This document shows positions 8,177 through 17,400 of a stretch of 64,000 bases of DNA, in pieces. Under the pieces are notes generated by a model. It did no database searches. It saw only the letters and a program-made list of their open reading frames with translations, and was not told where the DNA came from. This DNA is from Verrucomicrobium sp. BvORR106. Lineage in GTDB: Bacteria; Verrucomicrobiota; Verrucomicrobiia; Verrucomicrobiales; Verrucomicrobiaceae. The DNA lies in NCBI RefSeq assembly GCF_000739655.1, contig NZ_BATR01000164.1, forward strand, positions 1-64,000, read 5' to 3'. Made by a program: the position numbers and the translations under genes. The number at the start of each line of letters is the position of its first letter. Positions within the stretch are counted from its first letter, which is position 1.

Positions 8177-9286
8177 ATGTCCCTGCTCCCTCCCCTCACC
8201 CAAATCCCGCCGGAAGTGGCGTCTTTGGAGGACTATGAACGGCTCGCGCGGGAACGGCTCACTGATCACGCCTGGGCCTACTACTATGGCGGAGCGGGCG
8301 ATGAAATCACGGTACGCCGCAATCGCGAGGCCTTCGCGGAGCTTGCGCTGGCCCCCCGCGTGCTCGCTTCCATGACCGGAGGTCACACGCGCGTCAGCCT
8401 GCTTGGGCACGAGTACGATCACCCCATCCTCCTCGCTCCCATTGCCTACCACCGCATGGCCCACCCAGAGGGAGAGGTGGCGACCGCTTTGGGAGCCTCG
8501 GCATTGAAGGCGGGCATGATCCTCAGCACGCATGCCAGCATGCTGCTGGAGCAGGTGGCTGCAGCCGCCCAGGCCCCGTTGTGGTACCAGCTCTACCTTC
8601 AGCCGGATCGTGGCTTCATCCGCGAGCTGCTTCAGCGGGTGGCCGACGCCGGATATCGGGCCATCGTCGTGACGGTGGATGCCCCGCTCAAAGGGCTGCG
8701 CAATCGTGAACACCATGCGCTCTTCAAACTGCCTCCGGGCATTGAGGCCGTGAACCTGCAGGGGATGGAATCCCTGCCCCCGGTGTATGCGCGGCCCGGT
8801 GATCCTTCCATTTACTTTGGCCCCCACCTTGATGCCGCCCCGACCTGGCGTGACATCGCCTGGTTGCAGGAAAACACCTCCCTCCCGGTGCTAGTAAAAG
8901 GCATCATGCACCCAGACGATGCCTCTCTGGCCCTCCAGCACCAGGTGGCAGGGTTGGTGGTCTCGAACCACGGCGGCCGCACCCTCGACACTGCTCCGGC
9001 CACGATTGAGGTACTTCCCGCCATTGCGGACCGAGTGGCAGGCCAGGTCCCCATCCTGCTGGATGGCGGCATCCGCCGCGGGACAGACATCTTGAAGGCA
9101 GTCGCACTGGGCGCCAAAGCCGTGCTCATCGGCCGCCCGTACATTTACGGGCTCGCCGCCGCAGGTGCGGTGGGGGTGGCGCATGTGCTCAATATCCTGC
9201 GGGCCGAGCTGGAAATGGCCATGGCCTTCACCGGTCGGGCCACGCTGGACCAGGTGGATGCCTCCACGCTGTGGGATTGGGAATAA
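8177..9286 (+). CDS. FMN-dependent alpha-hydroxy-acid oxidase/dehydrogenase
   Basis: A 369-residue TIM-barrel flavoprotein of the glycolate oxidase/lactate oxidase/L-lactate dehydrogenase family, which oxidises L-2-hydroxy acids to 2-keto acids. Seen in sequence: the N-terminal LTDHAWAYYYGGAGDE motif, LAPIAYHRMAHPEGE over the flavin, WYQLYLQPDRG, VTVDAP, the lysine strand VLVKGIMHPDDA, the catalytic histidine in VVSNHGGRTLD (about residue 260), and the phosphate site LLDGGIRRGTDILKA followed by GRPYIYGLA. All catalytic positions are present. Whether the electron acceptor is O2 or a quinone cannot be told. It overlaps no neighbour; the beta-helix gene begins 58 bp later. Confidence 0.85.
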   Translation: MSLLPPLTQIPPEVASLEDYERLARERLTDHAWAYYYGGAGDEITVRRNREAFAELALAPRVLASMTGGHTRVSLLGHEYDHPILLAPIAYHRMAHPEGEVATALGASALKAGMILSTHASMLLEQVAAAAQAPLWYQLYLQPDRGFIRELLQRVADAGYRAIVVTVDAPLKGLRNREHHALFKLPPGIEAVNLQGMESLPPVYARPGDPSIYFGPHLDAAPTWRDIAWLQENTSLPVLVKGIMHPDDASLALQHQVAGLVVSNHGGRTLDTAPATIEVLPAIADRVAGQVPILLDGGIRRGTDILKAVALGAKAVLIGRPYIYGLAAAGAVGVAHVLNILRAELEMAMAFTGRATLDQVDASTLWDWE

Positions 9287-9344
9287 CGTGGGGCAAAATG
9301 CACGCCACTACGCAAGGGCGCGGTGGCAGGCCCGTTATGGGCTG

Positions 9345-10700
9345 ATGCCGCTTTCACGTCTGACCCGCCCACTGACGCATCTGCTGATCGCTCTCATCGG
9401 TCCCGGCATGATCGTTGGAGCCGAGCCCGGTGACAAACCGTTCTCCATTCAGGCAGCCCTGGATACCAATCCCGGCACCATGGTCCACGTGCCCGCCGGG
9501 GATCACCTGATCTCCGCACCCCTGCGGCTGCACCACGATCACAGCGGACTCTATGGCGAAGGGCGCATCATCCAGCAGAATCCTGAGGTGCCCATCCTCA
9601 TCATCGAAGACTCACGGGATGTGACGGTGCAAGGACTCACCTTCACCCGTGCCAAGGACAAGGAAGTCACGCGGGCTGAAGGCGTGGTCGCCATCAAATG
9701 CCGAGACCTGGTGCTGGATGGCATCTGGGTCATCAACAACCGGACTCGCTCGGCCGCCATCGCCATACGGGAAAGCCAGAGCACGGACATCCGCGATTGC
9801 CGGGTGCGCAACTACATGAGCCTCACCATCGATGACCGCACCCATAGTCCAGACTGGGGCTATGCGTTCAACTGCATCGACGGTACCGGCATCGCCGTTT
9901 CCTATAGCCAGGGCACCAGCATCACCGGCTGTCGCGTGGTGGAGGAGGATCTGCTCCCCACCCGGGAGGTGCAGCAGAAGCATGGGTTGGGCAAGTTCGT
10001 GAAAAAGAACCCGCAGAAAGGGGCCATCATCAGCCAGAAGACCTGGGATGAGGAGTTCGTCTCGAACTGGCACCAGGGATCCGCCATCATCGTCACCGCT
10101 CCGGAGTCCAGCGATCTCACCCGCATCCTGAACAACCACATCGAGAACGCCGCCCAGGGCGTGGACCTGCACTCGGACCACGTCATCCTCTCCGGCAATG
10201 TGATCCACAACTCCTTCATGGGCATGAAGGCGATGCACGGTTCAAGGAATGTCATCATCACCGGAAACCAGTTCATCAAAAACGACCTCTGGAGCATCGG
10301 GCTCATGCCGGGAGCGAGCTCCCATGCCGCCGCACCAGCGGCTGAGGGCAAGCCCGCCACACCGCCCAACGTGGATGGTGGGTCAGTCATCGCGAACAAC
10401 ATCATCTCCGACTTCGGCCGGGGGCACTCCGCCTGGGTCTGGGAAGGTCAGGGCACGCCCATCCGTTTCGACAGCCGTCAGAAGCCGCACAATCCCCCGC
10501 TCACCGATGTCGTGATCCAAGGGAACGTGATCTACGACTCGGACCGCGATGAAGCCCCTGCTGCGGGTACCGAAGGTCCGGCCAAGCCCAAGTACGAGTA
10601 TGCCGTGCGCATTGCCTCAGAAGCCCAAGGGCTGCACTTCTCCGGCAATCTGTTTCATCCCGGCCGGTCTGGCATCTCCAACATTCCCCTGCCACCCTGA
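9345..10700 (+). CDS. Secreted right-handed beta-helix protein
   Basis: A 451-residue exported protein built of parallel beta-helix (PbH1/pectin-lyase-fold) turns. After a signal peptide (about residues 1-27, ending IVGAEPG), the pattern of short strands with asparagine turns is clear: DVTVQGLTF, DLVLDGIWVINN, STDIRDCRV, RILNNHIENAAQG, HVILSGNVIHNS, NVIITGNQFIKN and VIQGNVIYDS. The opening IQAALDTNPGTMVHVPAGDH is the usual entry to pectate-lyase-like folds. It probably binds or cleaves polysaccharide; no catalytic residue can be named. The frame continues upstream over the previous gene, but the ATG at 9345 gives a complete signal peptide. Confidence 0.72.
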   Translation: MPLSRLTRPLTHLLIALIGPGMIVGAEPGDKPFSIQAALDTNPGTMVHVPAGDHLISAPLRLHHDHSGLYGEGRIIQQNPEVPILIIEDSRDVTVQGLTFTRAKDKEVTRAEGVVAIKCRDLVLDGIWVINNRTRSAAIAIRESQSTDIRDCRVRNYMSLTIDDRTHSPDWGYAFNCIDGTGIAVSYSQGTSITGCRVVEEDLLPTREVQQKHGLGKFVKKNPQKGAIISQKTWDEEFVSNWHQGSAIIVTAPESSDLTRILNNHIENAAQGVDLHSDHVILSGNVIHNSFMGMKAMHGSRNVIITGNQFIKNDLWSIGLMPGASSHAAAPAAEGKPATPPNVDGGSVIANNIISDFGRGHSAWVWEGQGTPIRFDSRQKPHNPPLTDVVIQGNVIYDSDRDEAPAAGTEGPAKPKYEYAVRIASEAQGLHFSGNLFHPGRSGISNIPLPP

Positions 10701-10714
10701 GCCCTCGGCGGACG

Positions 10715-10748
10715 GCGATTGCGGTCTTGTCTTTTTGCCGACAATCGC
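10715..10748 (+). terminator. Weak hairpin after beta-helix gene
   Basis: GCGATTG (10715-10721) pairs with CAATCGC (10742-10748), and CGG/CCG extends the stem across one bulged A. The T-rich run sits in the loop rather than after the stem, so this is not a canonical intrinsic terminator. It may still separate the beta-helix gene from the NHL genes. Confidence 0.25.
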
Positions 10749-10792
10749 GTCCAATTCTCCACGCTCCTGTCCTGATATTTTATTACCCAACC

Positions 10793-11887
10793 ATGAAACT
10801 CCCTTGTCTCCTTCTGGTCACCGGACTCGCCTGCGCCATCCTCTCGCCCCGTCTGCAGGCCGCAGACTGGACGATCTCCACCTTCGCCGGAACGGGCGTG
10901 AAGGGCTTCTCCGGCGATGGCGGCCCCGCCACCCAGGCCCAGATGGACAATCCCTTTGGCGTAGTACGCGGACCGGACGGTGCCATCTGGTACACGGAAT
11001 ACACCGGCCAGCGCATCCGCCGCGTCACTCCAGATGGCAAGATTGAAACCATGGCGGGCAACGGCAAGAAGGGCTACACCGGTGACGGAGGTCCCGCCAC
11101 AGCAGCCTCCTTTGACCTCCCTCACGAGATTCGTTTCGACAAGGCGGGCAACTACTACATCGCGGACATGTCGAACCACGCCATCCGCAAGGTGGACGCG
11201 AAAACGGGCATCATCACCACCTTGGCGGGAACCGGGCGCGGGGGCTACACCGGCGACGGTGGCCCTTCCGAGAAAGCGGAGCTCAAACAACCGCACAGCA
11301 TCCAGTTCGGTCCAGACGGCGATCTCTACATCTGCGACATCGGCAACCACGTGATCCGCAAGATCGACATGAAGACCGGCAAGATCTCCACCTTTGCCGG
11401 CACGGGCAAGCCCGGCCCGACCCCCGATGGCGCTCCCATCAAAGGCACGCCATTGAAAGGGCCGCGCTCCATGGACTTCGACAAAGAGGGCAACCTCTGG
11501 CTGGCCACCCGTGAGGGCAACCAGGTCTTCAAGCTCGACCTGAAGGCGGGCGTCATCCATCACATCGCCGGCACGGGAGCCAGCGGCTTCACTGGCAATG
11601 GTGGACCGGCCAAGCTGGCCACGCTGAAGGGCCCCAAAGGCATCGCTCTGGATGCAGAAGGCAATGCCTGGCTGGCCGACACGGAGAGCCACACCGTGCG
11701 AGTCATCATTGCCAAAACCGGCAACCTGGAACTCCTGGCCGGTACCGGTGAAAAAGGCGACGGACCCGATGGCGATCCGCTCAAGTGCAAGATGGCCCGC
11801 CTGCACGGGATCTATGTCGATACCGACGGCTCCGTCTTCATTGGAGACAGTGAGGCGCACCGCGTCCGCGTGATGAAGAAGAAGTAG
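10793..11887 (+). CDS. Secreted NHL-repeat beta-propeller protein
   Basis: A 364-residue exported propeller. The signal peptide is residues 1-23 (LACAILSPRLQAA). About six NHL-type repeats follow, each built on TFAGTGVKGFSGDGGPAT-like segments, a QAQMDNPFG or SFDLPHEI strand, and a WYTEYTGQRIRRV or YIADMSNHAIRKV strand. The conserved GDGGPA turns repeat about every 55-60 residues. NHL propellers are binding scaffolds, and secreted versions are abundant in Verrucomicrobiota, often with unknown ligands. A second NHL protein follows after 41 bp, so the two are probably co-transcribed and may form a pair. The ATG at 10793 is chosen over an upstream in-frame start because it begins a normal signal peptide. 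Confidence 0.75.
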   Translation: MKLPCLLLVTGLACAILSPRLQAADWTISTFAGTGVKGFSGDGGPATQAQMDNPFGVVRGPDGAIWYTEYTGQRIRRVTPDGKIETMAGNGKKGYTGDGGPATAASFDLPHEIRFDKAGNYYIADMSNHAIRKVDAKTGIITTLAGTGRGGYTGDGGPSEKAELKQPHSIQFGPDGDLYICDIGNHVIRKIDMKTGKISTFAGTGKPGPTPDGAPIKGTPLKGPRSMDFDKEGNLWLATREGNQVFKLDLKAGVIHHIAGTGASGFTGNGGPAKLATLKGPKGIALDAEGNAWLADTESHTVRVIIAKTGNLELLAGTGEKGDGPDGDPLKCKMARLHGIYVDTDGSVFIGDSEAHRVRVMKKK

Positions 11888-11928
11888 GTCCCGTTTACTG
11901 GTGATTTTGGATTGTTGATTACGACCCT

Positions 11929-13005
11929 ATGAAAATGCGTTTCGTTCTTCCTCTTCTGTTCGCGGCCACTTCCACCGTACCGGGACTCCCAGCTGCCGTG
12001 GAACAGATCATTGGTGCGCCCAAGACTGCCGCCGTCTCAGAGCCGTTCAGCGTGGACTTCGACGCGGACAAAACGCTCTACGGCGTGGAGTTCACCAAGT
12101 CCAACCGCGTCTTCCGCTGGAAGGATGGCAAGCTGGATTTCGTCGCCGGTGTTCAGCACAACACTGAGAAGATCAAGGGCCTCGCAGAGGTGGGAGACGG
12201 CAGCGACCCGCAAAAGGCGCTTTTCAACGGGATGCATGACATCCAGATCACTAATGATGGCAAGGCCATCCTCGGTGACTCCTTTAACCACCGGGTGCGC
12301 CAGCTGGATCTAAAGTCCGGTGCAGTGAGCACCATCGCGGGCACGGGGAAGGCGGCCTTTGGCGGCGATGGCGGTCCTGCCACGGCAGCCAGTTTCAACG
12401 TCACCATGACGGCGACGCTTTCGCCAGATCGGAAGCGTTACTACGTGGCCGACATCGGGAACCATCGTACCCGCGAGATCGATCTGGCCACCGGCAAGAT
12501 CTCCACGGTCGCTGGCAACGGTCAGAAAGGACTGCCCACCGATGGCGCAAACGCTCTGGAGACGCCCATGGGCGACACCCGGGCTGTCACCCAGGCCAAA
12601 GACGGCACGCTCTACGTGCTGCTGCGCGGTGGCAATTCCCTGGTCGCGGTGAAGGATGGCAAGGTGAACACGGTGGTGAATGCGGGTGGCAAAAAAGGCT
12701 ACGGCGGCGATGGCGGCCCAGGCCGTGACGCCCAGATGAACGGCCCCAAGTACGTGGCCATGGATGCGGAGAACCGCGTGCTCATCTGTGACACGGAGAA
12801 CCACTGCATTCGCCGTTTCGACCCGAAATCCGGGAAGATCGAGCTCGTCGCCGGGCAGCCCCCGAAGGCAGGCACCAAGATCGGCAGTGATTTCCTCGGC
12901 ACGGAACTTCGCCGCCCTCACGGCGTGCGGATTGGCCCAGACGGACTTCTCTACGTGGCAGACACCTACAATGACCGCGTGCTGCGCGGCCCCTACAGCC
13001 ACTGA
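11929..13005 (+). CDS. Second secreted NHL-repeat propeller
   Basis: A 358-residue paralogue-like neighbour of the preceding NHL protein. Signal peptide residues 1-22 (MKMRFVLPLLFAATSTVPGL). NHL repeats are recognisable from FNGMHDIQI and ILGDSFNHRVRQLD onward, with GDGGPATAASF and GDGGPGRDAQM turns and the YVADIGNHRTREID and ICDTENHCIRRFD strands. The first about 80 residues, including a HNTEKIKGLAEVGDG insertion, depart from the repeat pattern. Function and ligand are unknown; binding of a cell-surface or extracellular partner is the most that can be inferred. A strong bidirectional terminator lies 29 bp downstream. Confidence 0.72.
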   Translation: MKMRFVLPLLFAATSTVPGLPAAVEQIIGAPKTAAVSEPFSVDFDADKTLYGVEFTKSNRVFRWKDGKLDFVAGVQHNTEKIKGLAEVGDGSDPQKALFNGMHDIQITNDGKAILGDSFNHRVRQLDLKSGAVSTIAGTGKAAFGGDGGPATAASFNVTMTATLSPDRKRYYVADIGNHRTREIDLATGKISTVAGNGQKGLPTDGANALETPMGDTRAVTQAKDGTLYVLLRGGNSLVAVKDGKVNTVVNAGGKKGYGGDGGPGRDAQMNGPKYVAMDAENRVLICDTENHCIRRFDPKSGKIELVAGQPPKAGTKIGSDFLGTELRRPHGVRIGPDGLLYVADTYNDRVLRGPYSH

Positions 13006-13033
13006 TCCGCAGATCAGTTTTGGAGCTTGAAAA

Positions 13034-13072
13034 AGCCTCCGGCACCGAGGGTGACCGGAGGCTCACTTTTTT
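13034..13072. terminator. Bidirectional intrinsic terminator
   Basis: AGCCTCCGG (13034-13042) pairs with CCGGAGGCT (13055-13063). The inner CACC (13043-13046) pairs with GGTG (13050-13053) across a single bulged A, leaving a GAG loop. T residues follow on the right (13067-13072) and an A-run precedes on the left (13030-13034), which is a U-run on the minus strand. It can therefore end both the NHL genes (+) and the convergent small gene at 13089-13343 (-). Confidence 0.8.
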
Positions 13073-13088
13073 CGGGGATACTGTCTCG

Positions 13089-13343
13089 CTACGACTTTCT
13101 GATGGCCCGGTCCATCAGGTGCCTCAAGAACCGCTTGATAGAGGGCTTGTCCGCGATCCAGCCGGCGAAGGAAGCGCCGTGCTTGATGTAGCTGCGCCTC
13201 AGCCATCCGGGCGCCTCGCCCAACAACCATGCGCGGAACTCCAGCCAGCGGCCGTCATTCACTCCGTAAACTTCCCTAGCTACCCAGCAAACTTGTCCTC
13301 CGTTTCCTCCATTGTCCGGCGGGGGTGGTGGTACAGTGCTCAT
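13089..13343 (-). CDS. Small CFI-box-like protein
   Basis: An 84-residue protein with a Pro-rich start (STVPPPPPDNGGNGG) followed by QVCWVAREVYG and the spaced pattern FRAWLLGEAPGWLRRSY...ASFAGWI. This resembles the CFI-box C-terminal module (CFIATAAYG, then an FRD segment and a hydrophobic helix) that occurs alone or at the end of larger proteins. The Cys-Trp-Val-Ala-x-x-x-Tyr-Gly core is conserved but Trp replaces Phe. The molecular role of the module is unknown. It has its own divergent upstream region shared with the amidase gene and ends at the shared bidirectional terminator. Composition and motif make it much more likely real than the antisense frames around it. Confidence 0.6.
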   Translation of the reverse strand: MSTVPPPPPDNGGNGGQVCWVAREVYGVNDGRWLEFRAWLLGEAPGWLRRSYIKHGASFAGWIADKPSIKRFLRHLMDRAIRKS

Positions 13344-13570
13344 ACGTGGAGTCTGTTAAAGATTGATGTCTGTCTTGCCCTGAACCTCGTCAGACAGGTC
13401 ATCCGCAACCCTGCACGAGTCGCCGGAGCTGACGAGGGTCACATCAAGCTAACGTCAAAAAAGGAAAGTTCTCTCGACGAGTTGGAGAACGTATCGGTCA
13501 CAATAGGGAAAAAACCCACCAGCACCACACATGAACGGGATTCGACGGCACAACCCTTGCGATCCGTAAT

Positions 13571-14311
13571 ATGATGCCACCCTCCATTTCTCAGCTCCCC
13601 AAACCGGCCTTCCGCCTGCTGGGCGCAGCACTGCTGGGTCTCCTGGCAGCCTGCCAGACCGCCAGCCACCAGGAGATCTATGGGAACAAGCCTGGTCCCA
13701 AGGGCTTCAGCACAGTGGTGCTGGATGCAGGCCACGGCGGCAAGGATTCTGGTGCACGAGCCCGGGGGCAGATGGAGAAGGAGCTGACGCTGGACATCGC
13801 CCAGCGGGTGAAGAAGGAGCTGGCTGGCGACTTCCGTGTCGTGATGATCCGGGACGGTGACCAGTTCGTGGACCTGGACGACCGGGTGCGCAAGGCCAAC
13901 CGCTACGATGGCGGCGTGCTGGTGAGCGTGCATTTCAACTACGGTCCCCGTCGCCTGGCGGGGCCGGAGACCTACTGGTGGCGGGTGGACAGTTCCTCGC
14001 TGGCCCGCCGCCTGCACCAGAACCTGATGAGCGCCTGCTCGGTGGAATCCGGCAACCGCGGGCTCGTACGACGCCGTCTACGGCTCACCCGCAACCCCGA
14101 GATTCCCTGCGTGCTGGTGGAATGCGGTTACCTGACCAATGCCCGGGAAGCAGCGCTGCTCAAGACGCCGGAGTATCGGGCCAAGCTGGCCAGGGCCATC
14201 GCCAACGCGTTGAAAGACCAGAAGCGGCACGGGGATGCCGGAATGGGACCCTTGCCCGCCCCGATCATCGCCCCGCCCAGCAAGGGCTCGGACGCGCGGG
14301 ACAGCTTCTAG
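13571..14311 (+). CDS. N-acetylmuramoyl-L-alanine amidase, lipoprotein
   Basis: A 246-residue peptidoglycan amidase (Amidase_3 family) that cleaves the bond between MurNAc and the stem peptide. A lipobox LLAAC ends the signal peptide (Cys about residue 27), so the enzyme should be lipid-anchored. The zinc and catalytic residues are in place: AGHGG (His), MEKELTL (Glu), SVHFN (His) and the catalytic LVECGYLTN (Glu). Length is that of a single catalytic domain plus linker; no AMIN or SPOR domain is present. The first ATG of the ATGATG pair is used. It likely acts in cell separation or peptidoglycan turnover. No co-transcribed partner is evident. Confidence 0.85.
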   Translation: MMPPSISQLPKPAFRLLGAALLGLLAACQTASHQEIYGNKPGPKGFSTVVLDAGHGGKDSGARARGQMEKELTLDIAQRVKKELAGDFRVVMIRDGDQFVDLDDRVRKANRYDGGVLVSVHFNYGPRRLAGPETYWWRVDSSSLARRLHQNLMSACSVESGNRGLVRRRLRLTRNPEIPCVLVECGYLTNAREAALLKTPEYRAKLARAIANALKDQKRHGDAGMGPLPAPIIAPPSKGSDARDSF

Positions 14312-14421
14312 GCCGCCATCGGGCCAGCTTGAAACCGCCTGGAATCAGGACTTGTGAAAGATCGGAGGGGAGATTCCCTTTCCTTCCGTCCTCATTTTCT
14401 CCTTACCCTTCCACCGGTCCC

Positions 14422-17400
14422 ATGCTGTTTCCGCCTCCCCGCTTTGCTGTCGTCGCCGCCCTTGTCTGCGCCAGCCCCCTTTTCGCTGCCCCTGTTCCTA
14501 TCTTCGATGGCAAGACCTTCGACGGTTGGGAGGGCGAGACCGCCAAAGTCTGGCGGATCACTGACGGCACCATTGTGGGCGGCTCGATGGAGGGGAATCC
14601 CCAGAACGAGTTCCTCACCACCAAGAAGAGCTACAAAAACTTCACCCTGCAGCTGGAGTACAAGCTGGACGGGACGGAAGGTTTCGTGAACGGCGGGGTG
14701 CAGTTCCGCAGCAAGCGCATCCCCAATCCCCCCAACGAAATGTCCGGCTTCCAGGCCGACATCGGCGCGGGCTATACCGGGTGTCTCTACGACGAATCCC
14801 GTCGCAAGAAGATGATGGCCACAGCGGACAAAGCTTTGATCACCAGCACGGAGAAACCCGGGGAGTGGAACAAGTACGAGATCCGTGCCGAAGGCCCGCG
14901 CATCCGGATCTTTCTGAATGGCAAGCTTACCATCGACTATGTGGAGCGTGAGGCAGGCATTGAATCCGATGGCGTGATCGCCCTCCAGATTCACGGCAAC
15001 TGCAAAGCGGTCATCGCCTTCCGGGACATCAAACTGGAGGTGCTGCCGGATACCCTCGTGCCGTCTGAACAAGAAGTGCTGAATCGCTTTGGCGACTTGC
15101 CTGCCCTCAACGTGGCCCTCGCCCCATGGCAAGGTGGGAAGTTTCAAATTGCGGACAAAGAGGTGATCGCCCTGGCAGGCCAGGCAAATCTGGTGCGGGA
15201 GCAAAAGGCTGGCGAGTTGGAGGCCATCCTCACCTCGTCCTATGCCAGCCGTGAGCCAAGTTTTCGCTCCATGGCCTGGGAGGGCGACACGGTGTATGAA
15301 CAATGGCGCGACCTGAACTTCGGTTCATGGAAAGGCCAGCTGGACGCCACGGGAGCCACCACGGTGCTGGCGCAATTTGGCCAGGTGGAATCCTTCGACG
15401 GCAAAGGCCGCATCCCGGAGTTTGTTTCCGCGTACCACCGCCTGATCGACCAGTTCGCCTCCCGCACGCCGCGCCTCGTCCTGATCTCCCCCATTCCTTT
15501 TGAAAAGCCAGCCTCCCCGCAGGCTCCGGATCTGACCAAGCGTAACGAGGACGTGGCTGCCTATGCCAAAGCCATCCAGGATGTCGCCCGCCACCGGGGA
15601 GCGATCTATGTGGATCTCTTCACTCCGCTTTCCCAGCGCGCTGCCGGATCACCCCGACTCACGGACAATGGCTTGCATCTGAATGCTGAGGGCCTGCGGA
15701 CGGTGGCGAAGCTCATCGCCACCCAACTGGGCGCCAGCGTGAGTGAGGCGGAAAACCTCGGCCCGCTCCGCGACGCCATTGTCGAGAAGAACCGCCTCTG
15801 GTTCGACTGCTGGCGGCCGGCCAACTGGTCCTTTGTGTATGGAGACCGGGTCACCCAGCTCTTCGGCAAGGCGGGTGGAGACGAACCCTCGCTGCGCGAG
15901 AGCTTTGAGAAACACAAGCCCCTCATCGCCGGTCTGGATGCCCGCATCCATGCTCTGGCCAAGGGAGAGAAGCCCCCGGAGCCGCCTCCCGCTCCTGAGA
16001 TTGTCCAGGAGGAGAAGGCACCGTTGACTCCTGAAGCGCAGCTCGCCAGCTTCACCCTTGCAGAAGGCTATGAGGCCAATCTCTTTGCCTCTGAAATCGA
16101 AGGTGTGGCCAAGCCCACGCAGTTCTCCTGGGACGAAAAAGGGCGCCTCTGGGTCGCCTGCTCTCCCACCTACCCCCAGGCCATTCCGGGGGTGAAGCCC
16201 TCTGACTACGTGCTCGTGTTGGAAGACACCAACGGCGACGGCAAGGCCGACAAATCCCACCGTTTCGCGGAGGGTCTCACCATGATCCAGGGCCTGGAGC
16301 CAGGGGCAGGCGGCTTGTACGTGTGCGACTTCGACCAGATCCTCCACTTCAAAGACACCGATGGCGACGGAAAGGCGGATGTGAAGGAGGTGCTCTACTC
16401 CGGCTTCGGCATTGGGGACACGCACCAGCTCGTCAACTCCATCTGCCACGGTCCAGATGGCTCATTGTGGTTCAGCCAGGGGCTGCATGCCTTCTCCCGC
16501 GTGGAGACGGAGTGGGGTCTCTCCCGCCTGGACAAGGCCGGCGTGTGGCGGTGGAATCCTCGAACCCGGCGCATGGACGCCTTCTTCAACGGCGGCAAGG
16601 CCGGCCACAACTGCTGGGGTGTGGCCTTTGACGACTACAATCAAGTCTTCCACAAGAGCGGCGACCGCCCGGTGGGCTACTACACCGTGCCCGGCATGAC
16701 CAAGCTGGCGGATCCCGACGAGTATCACCCCACGGGAGCCCTCTTCGACACCAGCCCCAAGACCACTGCGATTGATTTCATCGGCACCAAAGCCCTGCCC
16801 AAAGACATCCAGGGCTGCGCCCTGATCGGCGGCTACTTTGGGAATGTGGTGGAGTTGCACCGCCTGAAGGATGACGGCTCCGGGTTCAAGAGTGAACAGC
16901 TTCCCAAGCTGCTGCGCTCCAGTGAGACCGCCTTCCGCCCGGTGGACGTGAGCGTGGGCCCTGATGGAGCCATTTACCTGGCAGACTGGTTCAATCCAGT
17001 CATCGGTCACTACCAGGCCAGCTACGCAGATCCCCGTCGTGATCGCCGGCACGGGCGCATCTGGCGCATCACGGCCAAGGGCTATGCACCCGTCAAGCAA
17101 CCCAACCTGGCTGCCATGAAGCCGGCGGAACTACTGGAGCAACTCCGCTCCCCTGAGCGCTGGACCCGCTATCAGGCCAAGCGTCTGCTCTTTGACACCC
17201 CCACTGCCGATGCCCTGAAAGCCGCTGACGCTCTTGTGGCAGGGCTTGACCTGTCCAAGGCTGAAAACGAGCACCTGCTCATGGAAGTCTGCGGCGTGTA
17301 CGAGGCCCATGAATCTCCGAGCCTGGAGGTGCTGCAAAAGCTCGCCACTGCCCAGGACAGCCGCGTCCGTGCGTACGGTGCCCGCGTGCTGGCATCTTGG

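Noticed and set aside
10655-11860. A 401-codon frame antisense to the first NHL gene
   Set aside because: Antisense of repetitive NHL coding; repeats in the product only reflect the repeats on the plus strand.
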